Positions 17,958 to 25,737 of a stretch of DNA of 30,437 nucleotides are shown here, one piece after another (position 1 is the first letter of the stretch; each line of letters opens with the position of its first letter). Made by a program: the position numbers and the translations under genes. This DNA is from Chrysochromulina tobinii (lineage: Eukaryota > Haptophyta > Prymnesiales > Chrysochromulinaceae), in assembly GCA_001275005.1 (NCBI GenBank), contig JWZX01002096.1, positions 1-30,437 on the forward strand, given 5' to 3'. The notes under the pieces were generated by a model. It saw only the letters and a program-made list of their open reading frames with translations. It made no database searches and was not told the DNA's origin.

Positions 17958-18329
17958 TCATCCAGCATTCCGAATCCCAAACTCCGCCCCACTAACCGCC
18001 CCACCAGCCCTCTTTAACGCCTTGACCTTTCCGAGCAGGCGTTGCAGGCTCTCTAGGTCCATAAGCCGGCTCAGCCAGTAGCCCTCCCCATACGTGACCA
18101 GGATCTCGTCTCCACTCGCGATGTCCCGCAGCGCTTGCGTGGCCAAATGGCAACCTTCGAGCGTCACATGATCCGCGTTGGCAGCGGCGACGGTCGCCAC
18201 CCGGTATGCGGCGGAGCCTTCTGGTGCAGCGCACATGGCGCCGTCGTTCGCGAAATGGCCCAAGTATGCCGGGTTGCCGGCTAGGCGCGGGTCGCCCACA
18301 CAGCTCAAGGTGGACGTAGCGCAGACCAA
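17958..18329 (-). pseudogene. SET-domain methyltransferase, C-terminal half only
   Basis: The minus-strand frame has GDPRLAGNPAYLGHFANDGA, then a segment with NADHVTLEGCHLATQALRDI, then ASGDEILVTYGEGYWLSRL. This matches the second half of SET lysine-methyltransferase domains: the N-H/N-D pseudoknot motif and the E-x-L-x-x-Y-G motif. After it comes an Arg/Leu-rich helix ending in a TGA at 17958-17960. The first half of the SET domain is missing. The frame opens with no ATG, and the DNA just upstream carries an unrelated coding-like segment on the other strand. It may be a truncated remnant, or the last exon of a gene whose upstream exons I cannot find, with an acceptor near CACCTTGAG. Codon use is GC3-rich and the frame is unbroken, which favours a recent truncation or a real exon. 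Confidence 0.55.
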
Positions 18330-18409
18330 ATTACGAGGTCTGCGCCGCCGGCGGCAAGCACGTCTTCAAGTTTACGAAGTGCGTCAAGTGTGGCGCTGCC
18401 GAGTTCTGA
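18325..18409 (+). other. Cysteine-rich C-terminal tail, possible terminal exon
   Basis: After an AG (GCGCAG, ending 18324) a short plus-strand frame reads PNYEVCAAGGKHVFKF, then TKCVKCGAAEF and a TGA at 18407-18409. The C...GGKH...KCxxCG pattern looks like a small zinc-binding tail. I recall similar tails on proteins from marine algae but cannot verify this. No upstream exon on this strand was identified. It begins beside the SET fragment on the opposite strand, suggesting a rearranged junction. Confidence 0.35.
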
Positions 18410-19611
18410 TACAGTGTCACAGAGGCCGGCCGTCGTACTGTCCCAAGGCCGATTGATTTGGCTCTGTACGGCATGGAGGTCGCAGATAGCGCCCGTTGGC
18501 CGCTCCTCGTGCTGTGCTGTCGAGACACTCCGCGGCTGAGAGTCTCGACACGGCGACTGAGCGGACAGAGAGGACGAGCGTGTTTGGGTCCGGTTTGGTC
18601 CGGTCGGGTCCAGGGCGCGACGCGCTCACTCTATAAGAGCTCACTCGCTCGGCTCGTTTGCCGACATGTGTGGGCGTCCGCATTAGGGCCGCGGAGAGAG
18701 GCTAGTTCCGGTCAGTTGTGGGGTGGTACGCTGTAAACAATCTCCGAATCTGCCATTTTGTGAATAGTGAATTCCCCACAGACGTCTGGGTCGGCGGGGG
18801 TCGTGCCTTAAACTCCGCGGCCCCCCGCGCGGGGCGGGGCGGGTGACGTTAACGGTTAAGTGATCTTTAAGCCGGTCGCGGTGACTTAAGGGGGGGTCGT
18901 TTCGACTTAAGCCGGCGCGCGACTTAAACCACCGAGATTGCGACATAAGAATATCATAAGTCGGAGGCTATACGCGTGACTTAAGGGAGATTTCATCTTA
19001 AGTCGCGGTGACCCGACTTAAGTACCGGCGCGGCTTAAGTCACCGGTAGTCACCCCCTCCCGGCTTAAGGGCACGACCTGCCGATCCCAGACGAGAAAAC
19101 GCAAACCACAGAATTGGAGGCCCCTTGCGGGCCGCGGGGGCGCGTCCGCGCGCACCCACGCTGGGACGCTTTCACTCGACACGCGTCGTCGTCATCCGGC
19201 GAGTCCCGAGTGCCGCCCGTCAACGCTGCCATGCCCTCGTCACGATGACGCCGTCGCCTCGCATGCACCCACAATATGATGTATCGCTATCGGATCGGGA
19301 TGCATCGCCAATGTCCGACGATTCAATCATTCAATGTCCCCTTTTCAATGTAGCCGGAACCTCGAACACGCCGTCGACGCTCGACGGCGCACAAGCCCAC
19401 GCCCCGCCTGCGCACGCGCGTCGGCCACGTACTGACGGGAGAGCACACGGTTTACAGCTTTACACACGGTGCTGGGGAGACCTGGGCTCACGAGCACGTG
19501 TGCCCGGTCACTGTCACTCGGTCGACGCCCGGACTGTTCCAGCCGGCTCTCTCCGCACTTTCCGGGGCTGTCCGGTAGCTCTTCGAGCTCTCTTGCCGAC
19601 TCCCCCCGCCC
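18410..19611. other. Long intergenic region without a supported gene
   Basis: About 1.2 kb between minus-strand genes. It contains GGTCCGG repeats (18587-18612), CTCTATAAGAGCTC, a TATA-like palindromic site at about 18630, a very GC-rich tract (18815-18845), and a cluster of CTTAAG palindromes (18807-19069). Open frames on the plus strand near 19125-19745 look like shadows of the zinc-ribbon gene and random GC-rich frame. Confidence 0.5.
18807..19069. repeat. Cluster of CTTAAG palindromes
   Basis: Perfect CTTAAG occurs at 18885, 18906, 18980, 18997, 19017, 19034 and 19064, with near-matches CTTAAA at 18807 and 18923 and CATAAG at 18944 and 18955. Many sit in a wider motif, GTGACTTAAG or its inverse CTTAAGTCAC. 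Gaps are mostly 17-30 bases. The surrounding DNA is GC-rich, so this AT-cored palindrome is far above chance. Confidence 0.85.
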
Positions 19612-21021
19612 TCAGGCGGCCTCAACAGGCGCCAGGCCAAACATCCTTCCGATGCGTGCCGACATCGGGCGCGCCATCAGATCGGGTCGGAGCATCTCAT
19701 CAGGCACTCGGACTCCGAACATGCGCGTGCAGCTGCCACAGCTGAGATGCTCGATCCTTTTCGACCCGTCGGAGGGCACCGCGCATTCTGTCTTGCAGAA
19801 TGGACACGCTGCCCAGCTCAGCTGCCGACCCCCCGAGGCCGCTCGCCGCTCGAGTTGCTCTCGAGCCAGTACCTCCGGAGGCGTGACCACGCCATAGAGG
19901 CGCGTGCATTGGCCGCAGGTCACATAGTTGATGCGTCCGTTTGGATCGACAGGCGAGTGCGACTGGGCACTGCAGAAAGGACAACTGGCCTCGATCGTCC
20001 GGTACGAGTTCTTGGGTCCACGGCCAGCTTTGGGCCCGTGGCCCTCCTCCTCCTCCTTGCCCTCCTCTTCGCCCTCTTCGCCTAATTCGCCTTTCTCCTC
20101 CTTCTGCATCGGTGGCTCCACCTCCTGTGACTCCTCATCATCAGGGGCGACTGGAGCAGGTGGTGGCGGCAGTGGCGAGTCAGGTTGAGACGAAACAGGC
20201 AGAGACGAAACGGGCTTCCGGCGGCGCTCGCGGCGTTGCCGCCGATCTTCTGGTTCAGCCTCGGAGGCGCCGGGAGCAGCCGGCGGCGGCACCTCTGCAG
20301 GGTCATCGGCAGCACCGCTCTGTTGCCAGGCGTCGATGGACTCGTCCGGCTCCTGCGGCTCAGCTCGTGGTGGTTTGGTCGCCTCTTCACCCGTTTGCCT
20401 GTTTTTCCTGTTGGCGCGCCGTGCCCTCTCGATGGCCGTGTCCTTTATGGCCGAGTCCTCGTTGCTCTTCTTGGGTGCCGTGGGCTGAAAATCGCTCAGC
20501 TTGCCTTCGACCATGGACACGGGTGCCGTGGGCTGAAAATTGCTCAGCTTGCCGTCGACCATGGACACGCCGGGGGCGAACCGTGCAGGAGGCGGCAGAG
20601 GCGAAGTAATGACGAGCTCGAACTCATTCACGTCGGAGACGCGTACGTCAGAGCCTATTTTGGTGCCGCCAAGTGCGCCGAGAGCTCCAATCTTGGCGTG
20701 GTTTGGTGGGCTGTTCAGGTTGCGGGCCGAATTAGGCCGCGAGAAGCGCTCGTCGAGGTTTGTCGGCATCGATGCCATCATGGTGCGTGGCGTCGAGGGC
20801 ATCGTGGTGGAACTTCGGTTAAAATTGGCGCTCGGCGCTCGCGAACTGCGGGAGGGTGAGATGGCGACGGTCTGCTCATCCTCGTCGAGCTCTTCGAGGG
20901 CGAGCACGTCCCCTCCAACAGCACTCAAGATACTCGACTCCACGGTGCTGGCGATTTCTGTGCCGGCGCGGTCAGGAGAAGAGTGGACGACTTCGACGTC
21001 AGTGTAGGTTCCTGACTGCAT
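19612..21021 (-). CDS. Double zinc-ribbon protein with long disordered N-terminus
   Basis: 469 codons from ATG 21021 to the stop at 19612. The frame is open slightly further upstream, but without an earlier ATG. Residues 1-310 are disordered, rich in Ser, Pro, Arg and Glu, with a 16-residue tandem duplication (MVDGKLSNFQPTAPVS / MVEGKLSDFQPTAPKK) and an acidic run. Near the C-terminus come two related modules: CPFC...YVTCGQCTRLYGV and CPFC...HLSCGSCTRMFGV, each with two CxxC pairs about 20 residues apart, as in a zinc ribbon. Both are followed by a P-x-E segment. The family is not recognised. Such ribbons often bind nucleic acid or protein, which here is only inference. Its start faces the 21434 gene across 412 bases. 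Confidence 0.75.
   Translation of the reverse strand: MQSGTYTDVEVVHSSPDRAGTEIASTVESSILSAVGGDVLALEELDEDEQTVAISPSRSSRAPSANFNRSSTTMPSTPRTMMASMPTNLDERFSRPNSARNLNSPPNHAKIGALGALGGTKIGSDVRVSDVNEFELVITSPLPPPARFAPGVSMVDGKLSNFQPTAPVSMVEGKLSDFQPTAPKKSNEDSAIKDTAIERARRANRKNRQTGEEATKPPRAEPQEPDESIDAWQQSGAADDPAEVPPPAAPGASEAEPEDRRQRRERRRKPVSSLPVSSQPDSPLPPPPAPVAPDDEESQEVEPPMQKEEKGELGEEGEEEGKEEEEGHGPKAGRGPKNSYRTIEASCPFCSAQSHSPVDPNGRINYVTCGQCTRLYGVVTPPEVLAREQLERRAASGGRQLSWAACPFCKTECAVPSDGSKRIEHLSCGSCTRMFGVRVPDEMLRPDLMARPMSARIGRMFGLAPVEAA
20473..20568 (-). repeat. 48-bp in-frame tandem duplication
   Basis: Two 48-base copies, 20473-20520 and 20521-20568, differ at two bases and encode two 16-residue units containing GKLSxFQPTAP. 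The near-identity points to a recent duplication. The unit could be a duplicated short linear motif. Confidence 0.9.
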
Positions 21022-21433
21022 TTGAATGTGCACGACGTTGCACTTTAAGTCCACGACGTTGGAGGCTACGCCGCTGCGTCAACAACTGAGGATGCTAGAG
21101 CCAGGACCCTCACAACGATCGAAGTTGACTCTCTCTTCGCCGTCGGGATGACCGGTGATACAGAACAGCTGCCAAATCTGTGATTTGAGTTCCACAGCCA
21201 TCGCCGCTCCCCCGCCTTTGTCAAAATTTACTCATTGTCGGCCTCGTTCAAGCAATCAAACTTCTTTTGGAATTCACAATTCGAGCTCTTTTCGAGGTTG
21301 GTCGAGGCGCCGACGGCGGAAAACTTTTGTTCTCTCACCATCTCTTGCACCCCGAACGACACGTACGGTGGTGCGGCCCTTTTGCGCTTGGGTGCAGACC
21401 AGGGTAGCAGGGACACCTTGCTGACTCGGCCCC
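21022..21433. promoter_or_regulatory. Divergent promoter region
   Basis: These 412 bases separate the minus-strand zinc-ribbon gene and the plus-strand orphan at 21434, and must hold both promoters. GTCCACGACGTTG and GTGCACGACGTTG-like repeats lie near 21030-21062. The 21210-21300 block is AT-richer. No TATA box at a convincing distance was identified. Confidence 0.45.
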
Positions 21434-22027
21434 ATGAGCCTCACCAAGATGCTCGGCATTGGTAAAAGCGAGAAGGCGCGCTTCGAAGTGCGTGTCACTG
21501 GCGATGACGATCAAGTATTCGTGACGGAAATGAGTATGAGTGCCCTCAAGAACCCGCTTCGAGACCACTTGCTGGTGCCTTTTATCAACCAAGTGCAACA
21601 TGCCAAGGGCACGAACATTGCATGCTCTCACATTGAGGTGAACGGATCCCCGATCGAGACTATGACCGATTTGCTTCGGCCGCTCTCAGAGTATGTTGTC
21701 CCTGGAGATACCAGCATAGTCCAACTTACTCTCGAGCTCGTCGAGGCCATCAAGGAGCGGCGCGAGACACGCCGGCGTGAGGCGATTCTGGACCACACCA
21801 CGAGGAAAGGCTCCTCTTCGCGCCCGAAGATGGCCATGTACCAGGTAGAGTCCTTCTCCGACCCCATCGGGGAAAGCAACGGACCTCAGCTTGGAACACT
21901 CGAGGCGCAGAGAAGCCCGACGTCCACCCAGGCAGCTCTGGAGAGCTCACGGCTTGCACAGCTTGTAGGCGGCTCTCAATCCGCCTCCGGCAATCTGTTC
22001 TTTCTGGAAAAGGAAGATGATATATGA
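21434..22027 (+). CDS. Orphan protein, 197 residues
   Basis: 197 codons from ATG 21434 (CCCATGAGC) to TGA at 22025-22027. I do not recognise a family. Residues 1-110 look like a compact alpha/beta domain: strand-like RFEVRVTGDDDQVFVTEMSM, a helix around LRDHLLVPFINQVQH, then SHIEVNGSPIETMTDLLRPL, TSIVQLTLELVEAI and a charged helix. The C-terminal 80 residues are Ser/Gln-rich and probably disordered. No signal peptide or membrane segment. The early part faintly recalls ubiquitin-like or PB1-type folds, but I would not assign it. It shares a divergent promoter with the zinc-ribbon gene. Confidence 0.65.
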   Translation: MSLTKMLGIGKSEKARFEVRVTGDDDQVFVTEMSMSALKNPLRDHLLVPFINQVQHAKGTNIACSHIEVNGSPIETMTDLLRPLSEYVVPGDTSIVQLTLELVEAIKERRETRRREAILDHTTRKGSSSRPKMAMYQVESFSDPIGESNGPQLGTLEAQRSPTSTQAALESSRLAQLVGGSQSASGNLFFLEKEDDI

Positions 22028-22835
22028 TCACCGGCATGATCACCGATACAGATTGGCCCCTTGCTAGGTGGGCGTCAGTGAAGCGAGCTTACAGTCCTTT
22101 CACATGATTCTGACTCAATGCGGGCCGCGGGGTCCCGCAGGTGCACGAGCTGCTCGTTAGCACAGATTTCAGGGTGGCTCATGGAGGCTCCGGTACCGGT
22201 TCTGAGGTTCGTCTGTGACTCTGTGTGTTCCGTGTCTGTCCGGTCCGTCGTGCCGTGCGTCGCGCGTCGGTCTGGTGTGCGGCGTGTCGCCCGCGGGCGC
22301 GGCGGTCCGCTCCCCCCGGAGCCGGACCCCGACTATTTCACCCCGACCATTTTGACCATCGCGCTTATCTATTTAGACGTTATACAATTGACTATCAAGT
22401 ATCATGTTGACTCGACTATCGTCAGTAGTATAACGTCGATCCGCGCCTAAGATCCGCCGCGCTCATCCGGCCTCGTTCCCCTCGAGTCCCCACACGCCCC
22501 ACGCCGCGAACGCGTGCGATCTACTAGGCGAGGGCTGTCGACGAGGGCTGTAAAAACTGGCGGAAAGGCGCATCCAAGCAGCGCGGGAGGACAGAACACA
22601 CGCGCTCAAGGGGACGCTCGTTCTGTCATCTCGACGAGACACAGTTGCGGCACACCGCATGACCCTCGAGATCGGCACCTGCACCTGATCGGACGCACCT
22701 CCAAACCCGGCACGTGACGGGCCGAACCCCACACGTGCGAGACGTGGCACGCGAAAGTGACGCGTGTGCTGACATACCGAGATCAGACAAGAGACATCCA
22801 CCGCGCTTTTGCGAGATGAGGCGAGCCATCGAAGT
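22028..22835. other. Intergenic region with an AT-rich inverted repeat
   Basis: 808 bases with no supported gene. A locally AT-rich island at 22330-22440 contrasts with GC-rich flanks and carries a perfect 10-base inverted repeat. Around 22200-22300 the DNA is GT/CG-rich and simple in composition. Confidence 0.5.
22376..22437. repeat. 10-bp perfect inverted repeat around AT-rich spacer
   Basis: GACGTTATAC at 22376-22385 and its exact reverse complement GTATAACGTC at 22428-22437 enclose 42 bases containing GACTAT twice. It could be a small non-autonomous element, a hairpin, or chance. Confidence 0.6.
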
Positions 22836-23234
22836 CTACATCACAGGTACTGCGACAGCGGTGGCGACCACATGCTGGGAGGCCGGAATTGGTTGGCCCA
22901 CAGCAATCGGACCTGTAGCCACTGGACGCTGTGGCCGCAACGAGGTCAGAGGAATGCCCTCGACAGGATTCGATCGGTTGGAGATTTGGGCGCGACGCTC
23001 TTCGATGCTGCGGCTGACAGAGGGTATCCTCATCGAGATGAGCAATGTTGCGAGGCAGCTGTTGGGATACCAAAGCGCTATTTGGAGCACGATGACACCA
23101 GCGCTGAAGACAGCGATGGCAATACCTATCGCGACCCAAAGACCAGTTGGCAGTACCCCATCAGTTGGGTCATTGCGATCGCCCTGTTGTATTGTGCTCT
23201 GTGCGAATACGCCCAACTCGACGAGCGTGAGCAT
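22836..23234 (-). CDS. Possible single-pass membrane protein
   Basis: A minus-strand frame from ATG 23234 to TAG at 22836 gives 132 residues. Residues about 31-55 (GLWVAIGIAIAVFSAGVIVLQ) form one strong transmembrane helix, followed by a basic segment (SRSIEERRAQISNRS) and a Pro/Val-rich tail, which suggests a cytosolic C-terminus. The frame stays open upstream to about 23312 without another ATG, so a 5' exon with a signal peptide may be missing. The family is not recognised. The antisense frame over the same DNA has no comparable feature, which is why I prefer this strand. Confidence 0.42.
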   Translation of the reverse strand: MLTLVELGVFAQSTIQQGDRNDPTDGVLPTGLWVAIGIAIAVFSAGVIVLQIALWYPNSCLATLLISMRIPSVSRSIEERRAQISNRSNPVEGIPLTSLRPQRPVATGPIAVGQPIPASQHVVATAVAVPVM

Positions 23235-23372
23235 CGCGGAAGCGGGTCCTGGGCGCTCCGTCCTCTCCGCCGCAAGGTCCCGCCGTCGCGAAATCTGTCC
23301 GAGCGTGAACAAATGTTAGCGTAACAAATCTGTGAGCGTGAACAAATTAAACAGGATCCCTAAACAGTTGTA

Positions 23373-25607
23373 CTATGTATTATATGTAATCCGCGCAGCA
23401 GCATCTTCGGGATAGCAAGTTTGCACTGCCACGACGCTCGCCATCGGCACGCCGTCGACTGTCGGGAAGTCGCCCAGAGGCACGATGCGCTCGGCGAGGA
23501 GCTCAAGTGCGCGGAGGTACTCTGCGCGGCTGGCCCGGAGCATCTTGCCGAGCAGATCTGTGCGCTCGCCGCGCATTGCCGCAAGTCGCTCCCAAGAGGC
23601 GTCATCGACGGCTCCGCTCGCGGCGGCGGCATCGATCCGATCGCACAACGCCAGCAGCGTCGCCTGCACGGCGGTGAGACGTCTCACCATCGGCGCCGAA
23701 GCACCCGCCGTTGGTGGCGAGGACATAGGCGGCACGGGCGGCGCGGGCTGTCCGATTGGTGACGTGGCATCGCCGCTGCCGCGCACGGTTGCGGCAGGTG
23801 CGCTGACGGGTGCCGTGGCGGGCGCCGCGTCCACCGGCGCGGCGCGCTGTGCGGCAGAGGCAGCTGCGAGCACCTCCTCCTGATCCTTCTTCACGATCGC
23901 GCGTTTGAACGCCTCTGGGGAGATGCCCGCGGTCTCAACTGCTTTGGCGCGGTTCGCCGAAGTCGCTTCGGTCCTGATCATGGCTGCCTCCAGAGCCGCC
24001 TGGGCCGCCTCAGCCGGCTCCTCGACCTCGCCCTCGCCCTCACCCTCCTCCGTTTCGCCCTCCTTGCCCCGACGCATCCGATCGACGATGATGGCCTTGC
24101 CCTCACAAATCTTCCACTTGACATCGTACTCGGTCTGAGCCTGCTCGGCGCGTTCACGTGCTTGGCGCGCGCGCTCCGCATACCTCCGTGCTTGGCGCTC
24201 CTCTTGCGCCGCCGCCTCGACCAATTCACGCACCTGCCGTGTGGGCTGCGGGGGCGGCGCGCGCGCGCTGAAGCGCCGCACATCGTCGGGCGCCGCTGGA
24301 GAGAGGGCATCGGCGGCCCGCACGGCTGCCCTGTCTGCCGCCTGCTTCGCCTCAGCGGCGCGCTCGTCACGGCGCTCACCCTCACCCATCGACTGCGACC
24401 ATGCTGCCTCGACGGCCGCACGGTAGCCGTCGGCCGCGGCGCGGCTCTCTGCCTCCTCGTCCGCCCATTGGGCGAGTGCTGCGCGCATCTGGGATCGCGT
24501 CACCTCCTCCTCCACGGCCAGCAGCGCGCGAGTGGCCTTGGCGCGGAGAGAGTAGGCGCGGCGTGCGAGGTCGGTCCCCTGCGCCTCTTCGCCCTCGGCA
24601 ATGCCACGCAGCTTGTTGATCGGCGCGCGGATCCCCTCGAGTTGCTTGCGCAGCATCGAGAGCTCATCCTCCGCCGCGCGCAGCTCCGCCGCCGCCGCCT
24701 GCTCAGCGTCGTCTCGAGCGCTCTTCACAGCTCGCTCGTCGGCTACGGCCTCGGCACGCCGGAGAGCCGCACGCGCGGCGAGCTTCCGGAGCCGGGCCAT
24801 GCGCGCGCGCTCGGCGGCCTGAACCGCTTCCGATGCGATCTCCCTATCCAGCGTCGACGTGAAGTCGCCAAAACTGTAAAAGGCGCGAGAATTCGCACCG
24901 GCAAAGAGCGCCTGCGCGCGCAGCGCTTGCTGCCGATCGAGCTCCCGAATCACATCGGCCGCGGCCTGCTCAGCGGCCGTCGGCGCCAGCTGCTTGGCGA
25001 CCATCTCGCGCATATCGGCAATCGACGGCTTCAGCGCCTCTGCCGCGCCCTTGACCGCCGCCTCGTCCTCCAGCAGCAGCCGCAGGGCATACGCCGCGTG
25101 CGCTTGCGCCTCGACTTCGGCCGTCACCGTGCCGCACACTGTCCCATTGGCAGCAATGACAAAGGTGCCGCGTGCGGGCGTGCGGCCGAGCCAGTCTTTC
25201 TCCACCAGGCCAGCCCAAACCTTGAGCGCCTCTTCCGCATCGTCCTCGACAAACGTGAGCGAAGGGTACCGCTCGGCGCTCGCCTTGTCAGCACCGCCCG
25301 GCGGCCGCACGGCCACGAGCGAGCAGCCGTAGGCTTCAAAACTCTGCGCCCGCTCATGAAATGCTTGCAGCTCCTTGGCACAGTCGAAGCTCGTGTCCTG
25401 TTTGATGAAGAACACGACTGCGCACTTGCCGTGCAGCCTCAGCCTCGTCAGGATCTGGGGCGAAAAGGCGTCGCTCGCCGATTGCGAGAGCGCTGTACGC
25501 GCTCGGCAAGCGAAGGTCGCGCGCCGCGGTGCTCGAGAAATAACTCGTAGTTGGTGTGACGAAGGCAAGAAGAGCGCCACGACGAGAAAGAAGCTTTTCG
25601 ATATCAT
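23373..25607 (-). CDS. Peroxiredoxin-Q-like protein fused to a long coiled coil
   Basis: 744 codons from ATG 25607 to the stop at 23373. The frame is open far upstream, but only as the antisense of the helicase gene. The start has a hydrophobic segment, SKSFFLVVALFLPSS, then a basic Ser/Ala/Arg stretch, matching a signal peptide plus transit peptide as used for complex plastids. Residues about 48-170 resemble bacterioferritin-comigratory/PrxQ peroxiredoxins: VVFFIKQDTSFDCAKELQAFHERAQSFEAYGCSLVAV, with peroxidatic-type Cys76 in an S-x-x-C setting, and later GTFVIAANGTVCGTV. Residues about 180-560 are Ala/Glu/Arg-rich coiled coil; the tail is Pro/Ala-rich, then a helical end (LLGKMLRASRAEYLRALELL). 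PrxQ proteins reduce peroxides and are usually about 150-220 residues, so the coiled-coil extension is unusual. The proline of the usual motif is absent, and activity is unproven. Confidence 0.75.
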   Translation of the reverse strand: MISKSFFLVVALFLPSSHQLRVISRAPRRATFACRARTALSQSASDAFSPQILTRLRLHGKCAVVFFIKQDTSFDCAKELQAFHERAQSFEAYGCSLVAVRPPGGADKASAERYPSLTFVEDDAEEALKVWAGLVEKDWLGRTPARGTFVIAANGTVCGTVTAEVEAQAHAAYALRLLLEDEAAVKGAAEALKPSIADMREMVAKQLAPTAAEQAAADVIRELDRQQALRAQALFAGANSRAFYSFGDFTSTLDREIASEAVQAAERARMARLRKLAARAALRRAEAVADERAVKSARDDAEQAAAAELRAAEDELSMLRKQLEGIRAPINKLRGIAEGEEAQGTDLARRAYSLRAKATRALLAVEEEVTRSQMRAALAQWADEEAESRAAADGYRAAVEAAWSQSMGEGERRDERAAEAKQAADRAAVRAADALSPAAPDDVRRFSARAPPPQPTRQVRELVEAAAQEERQARRYAERARQARERAEQAQTEYDVKWKICEGKAIIVDRMRRGKEGETEEGEGEGEVEEPAEAAQAALEAAMIRTEATSANRAKAVETAGISPEAFKRAIVKKDQEEVLAAASAAQRAAPVDAAPATAPVSAPAATVRGSGDATSPIGQPAPPVPPMSSPPTAGASAPMVRRLTAVQATLLALCDRIDAAAASGAVDDASWERLAAMRGERTDLLGKMLRASRAEYLRALELLAERIVPLGDFPTVDGVPMASVVAVQTCYPEDAAARITYNT

Positions 25608-25737
25608 CGCGTTTCCAGCACGATGACATCCCTCATCAAGGGGCGCCTCCCAGCGTTTCGCCTCGTGCCGCACCTCGCTCTGTGGGGAATCGAAAGGCCT
25701 GTGTAACGATCGGGTGAGTTTCATCTTGCGGCAAATC
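25608..25737. promoter_or_regulatory. Compact divergent promoter
   Basis: Only 130 bases separate the peroxiredoxin-like ATG (minus) from the helicase ATG (plus), so promoters and 5' UTRs must overlap. It contains the 33-base element shared with 1032-1064. GTGAGT at 25714-25719 looks like a donor site, so a 5'UTR intron or an alternative upstream start for the helicase is possible. Confidence 0.5.
25621..25653 (+). repeat. 33-bp element shared with 1032-1064
   Basis: Second copy of the element, 31 of 33 bases identical to 1032-1064. Here it opens a short plus-strand frame beginning ATG (MTSLIKGRLPAF...), which stops after 27 codons upstream of the helicase. In the other copy the ATG is ATT. 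Confidence 0.6.

Noticed and set aside
19125-19745. Plus-strand 206-codon frame before the zinc-ribbon gene
   Set aside because: It has low-complexity composition with no motif, and it overlaps the certain minus-strand zinc-ribbon C-terminus.
22714-23319. Plus-strand 201-codon frame
   Set aside because: It has no domain or hydrophobic pattern, while the minus strand has a clean transmembrane helix over the same DNA.
24162-25550. Plus-strand 462-codon frame opposite the coiled-coil gene
   Set aside because: It is a mirror of the Ala/Glu-rich coiled-coil codons, with no recognisable domain. The minus frame has a leader, a peroxiredoxin domain and a natural stop.
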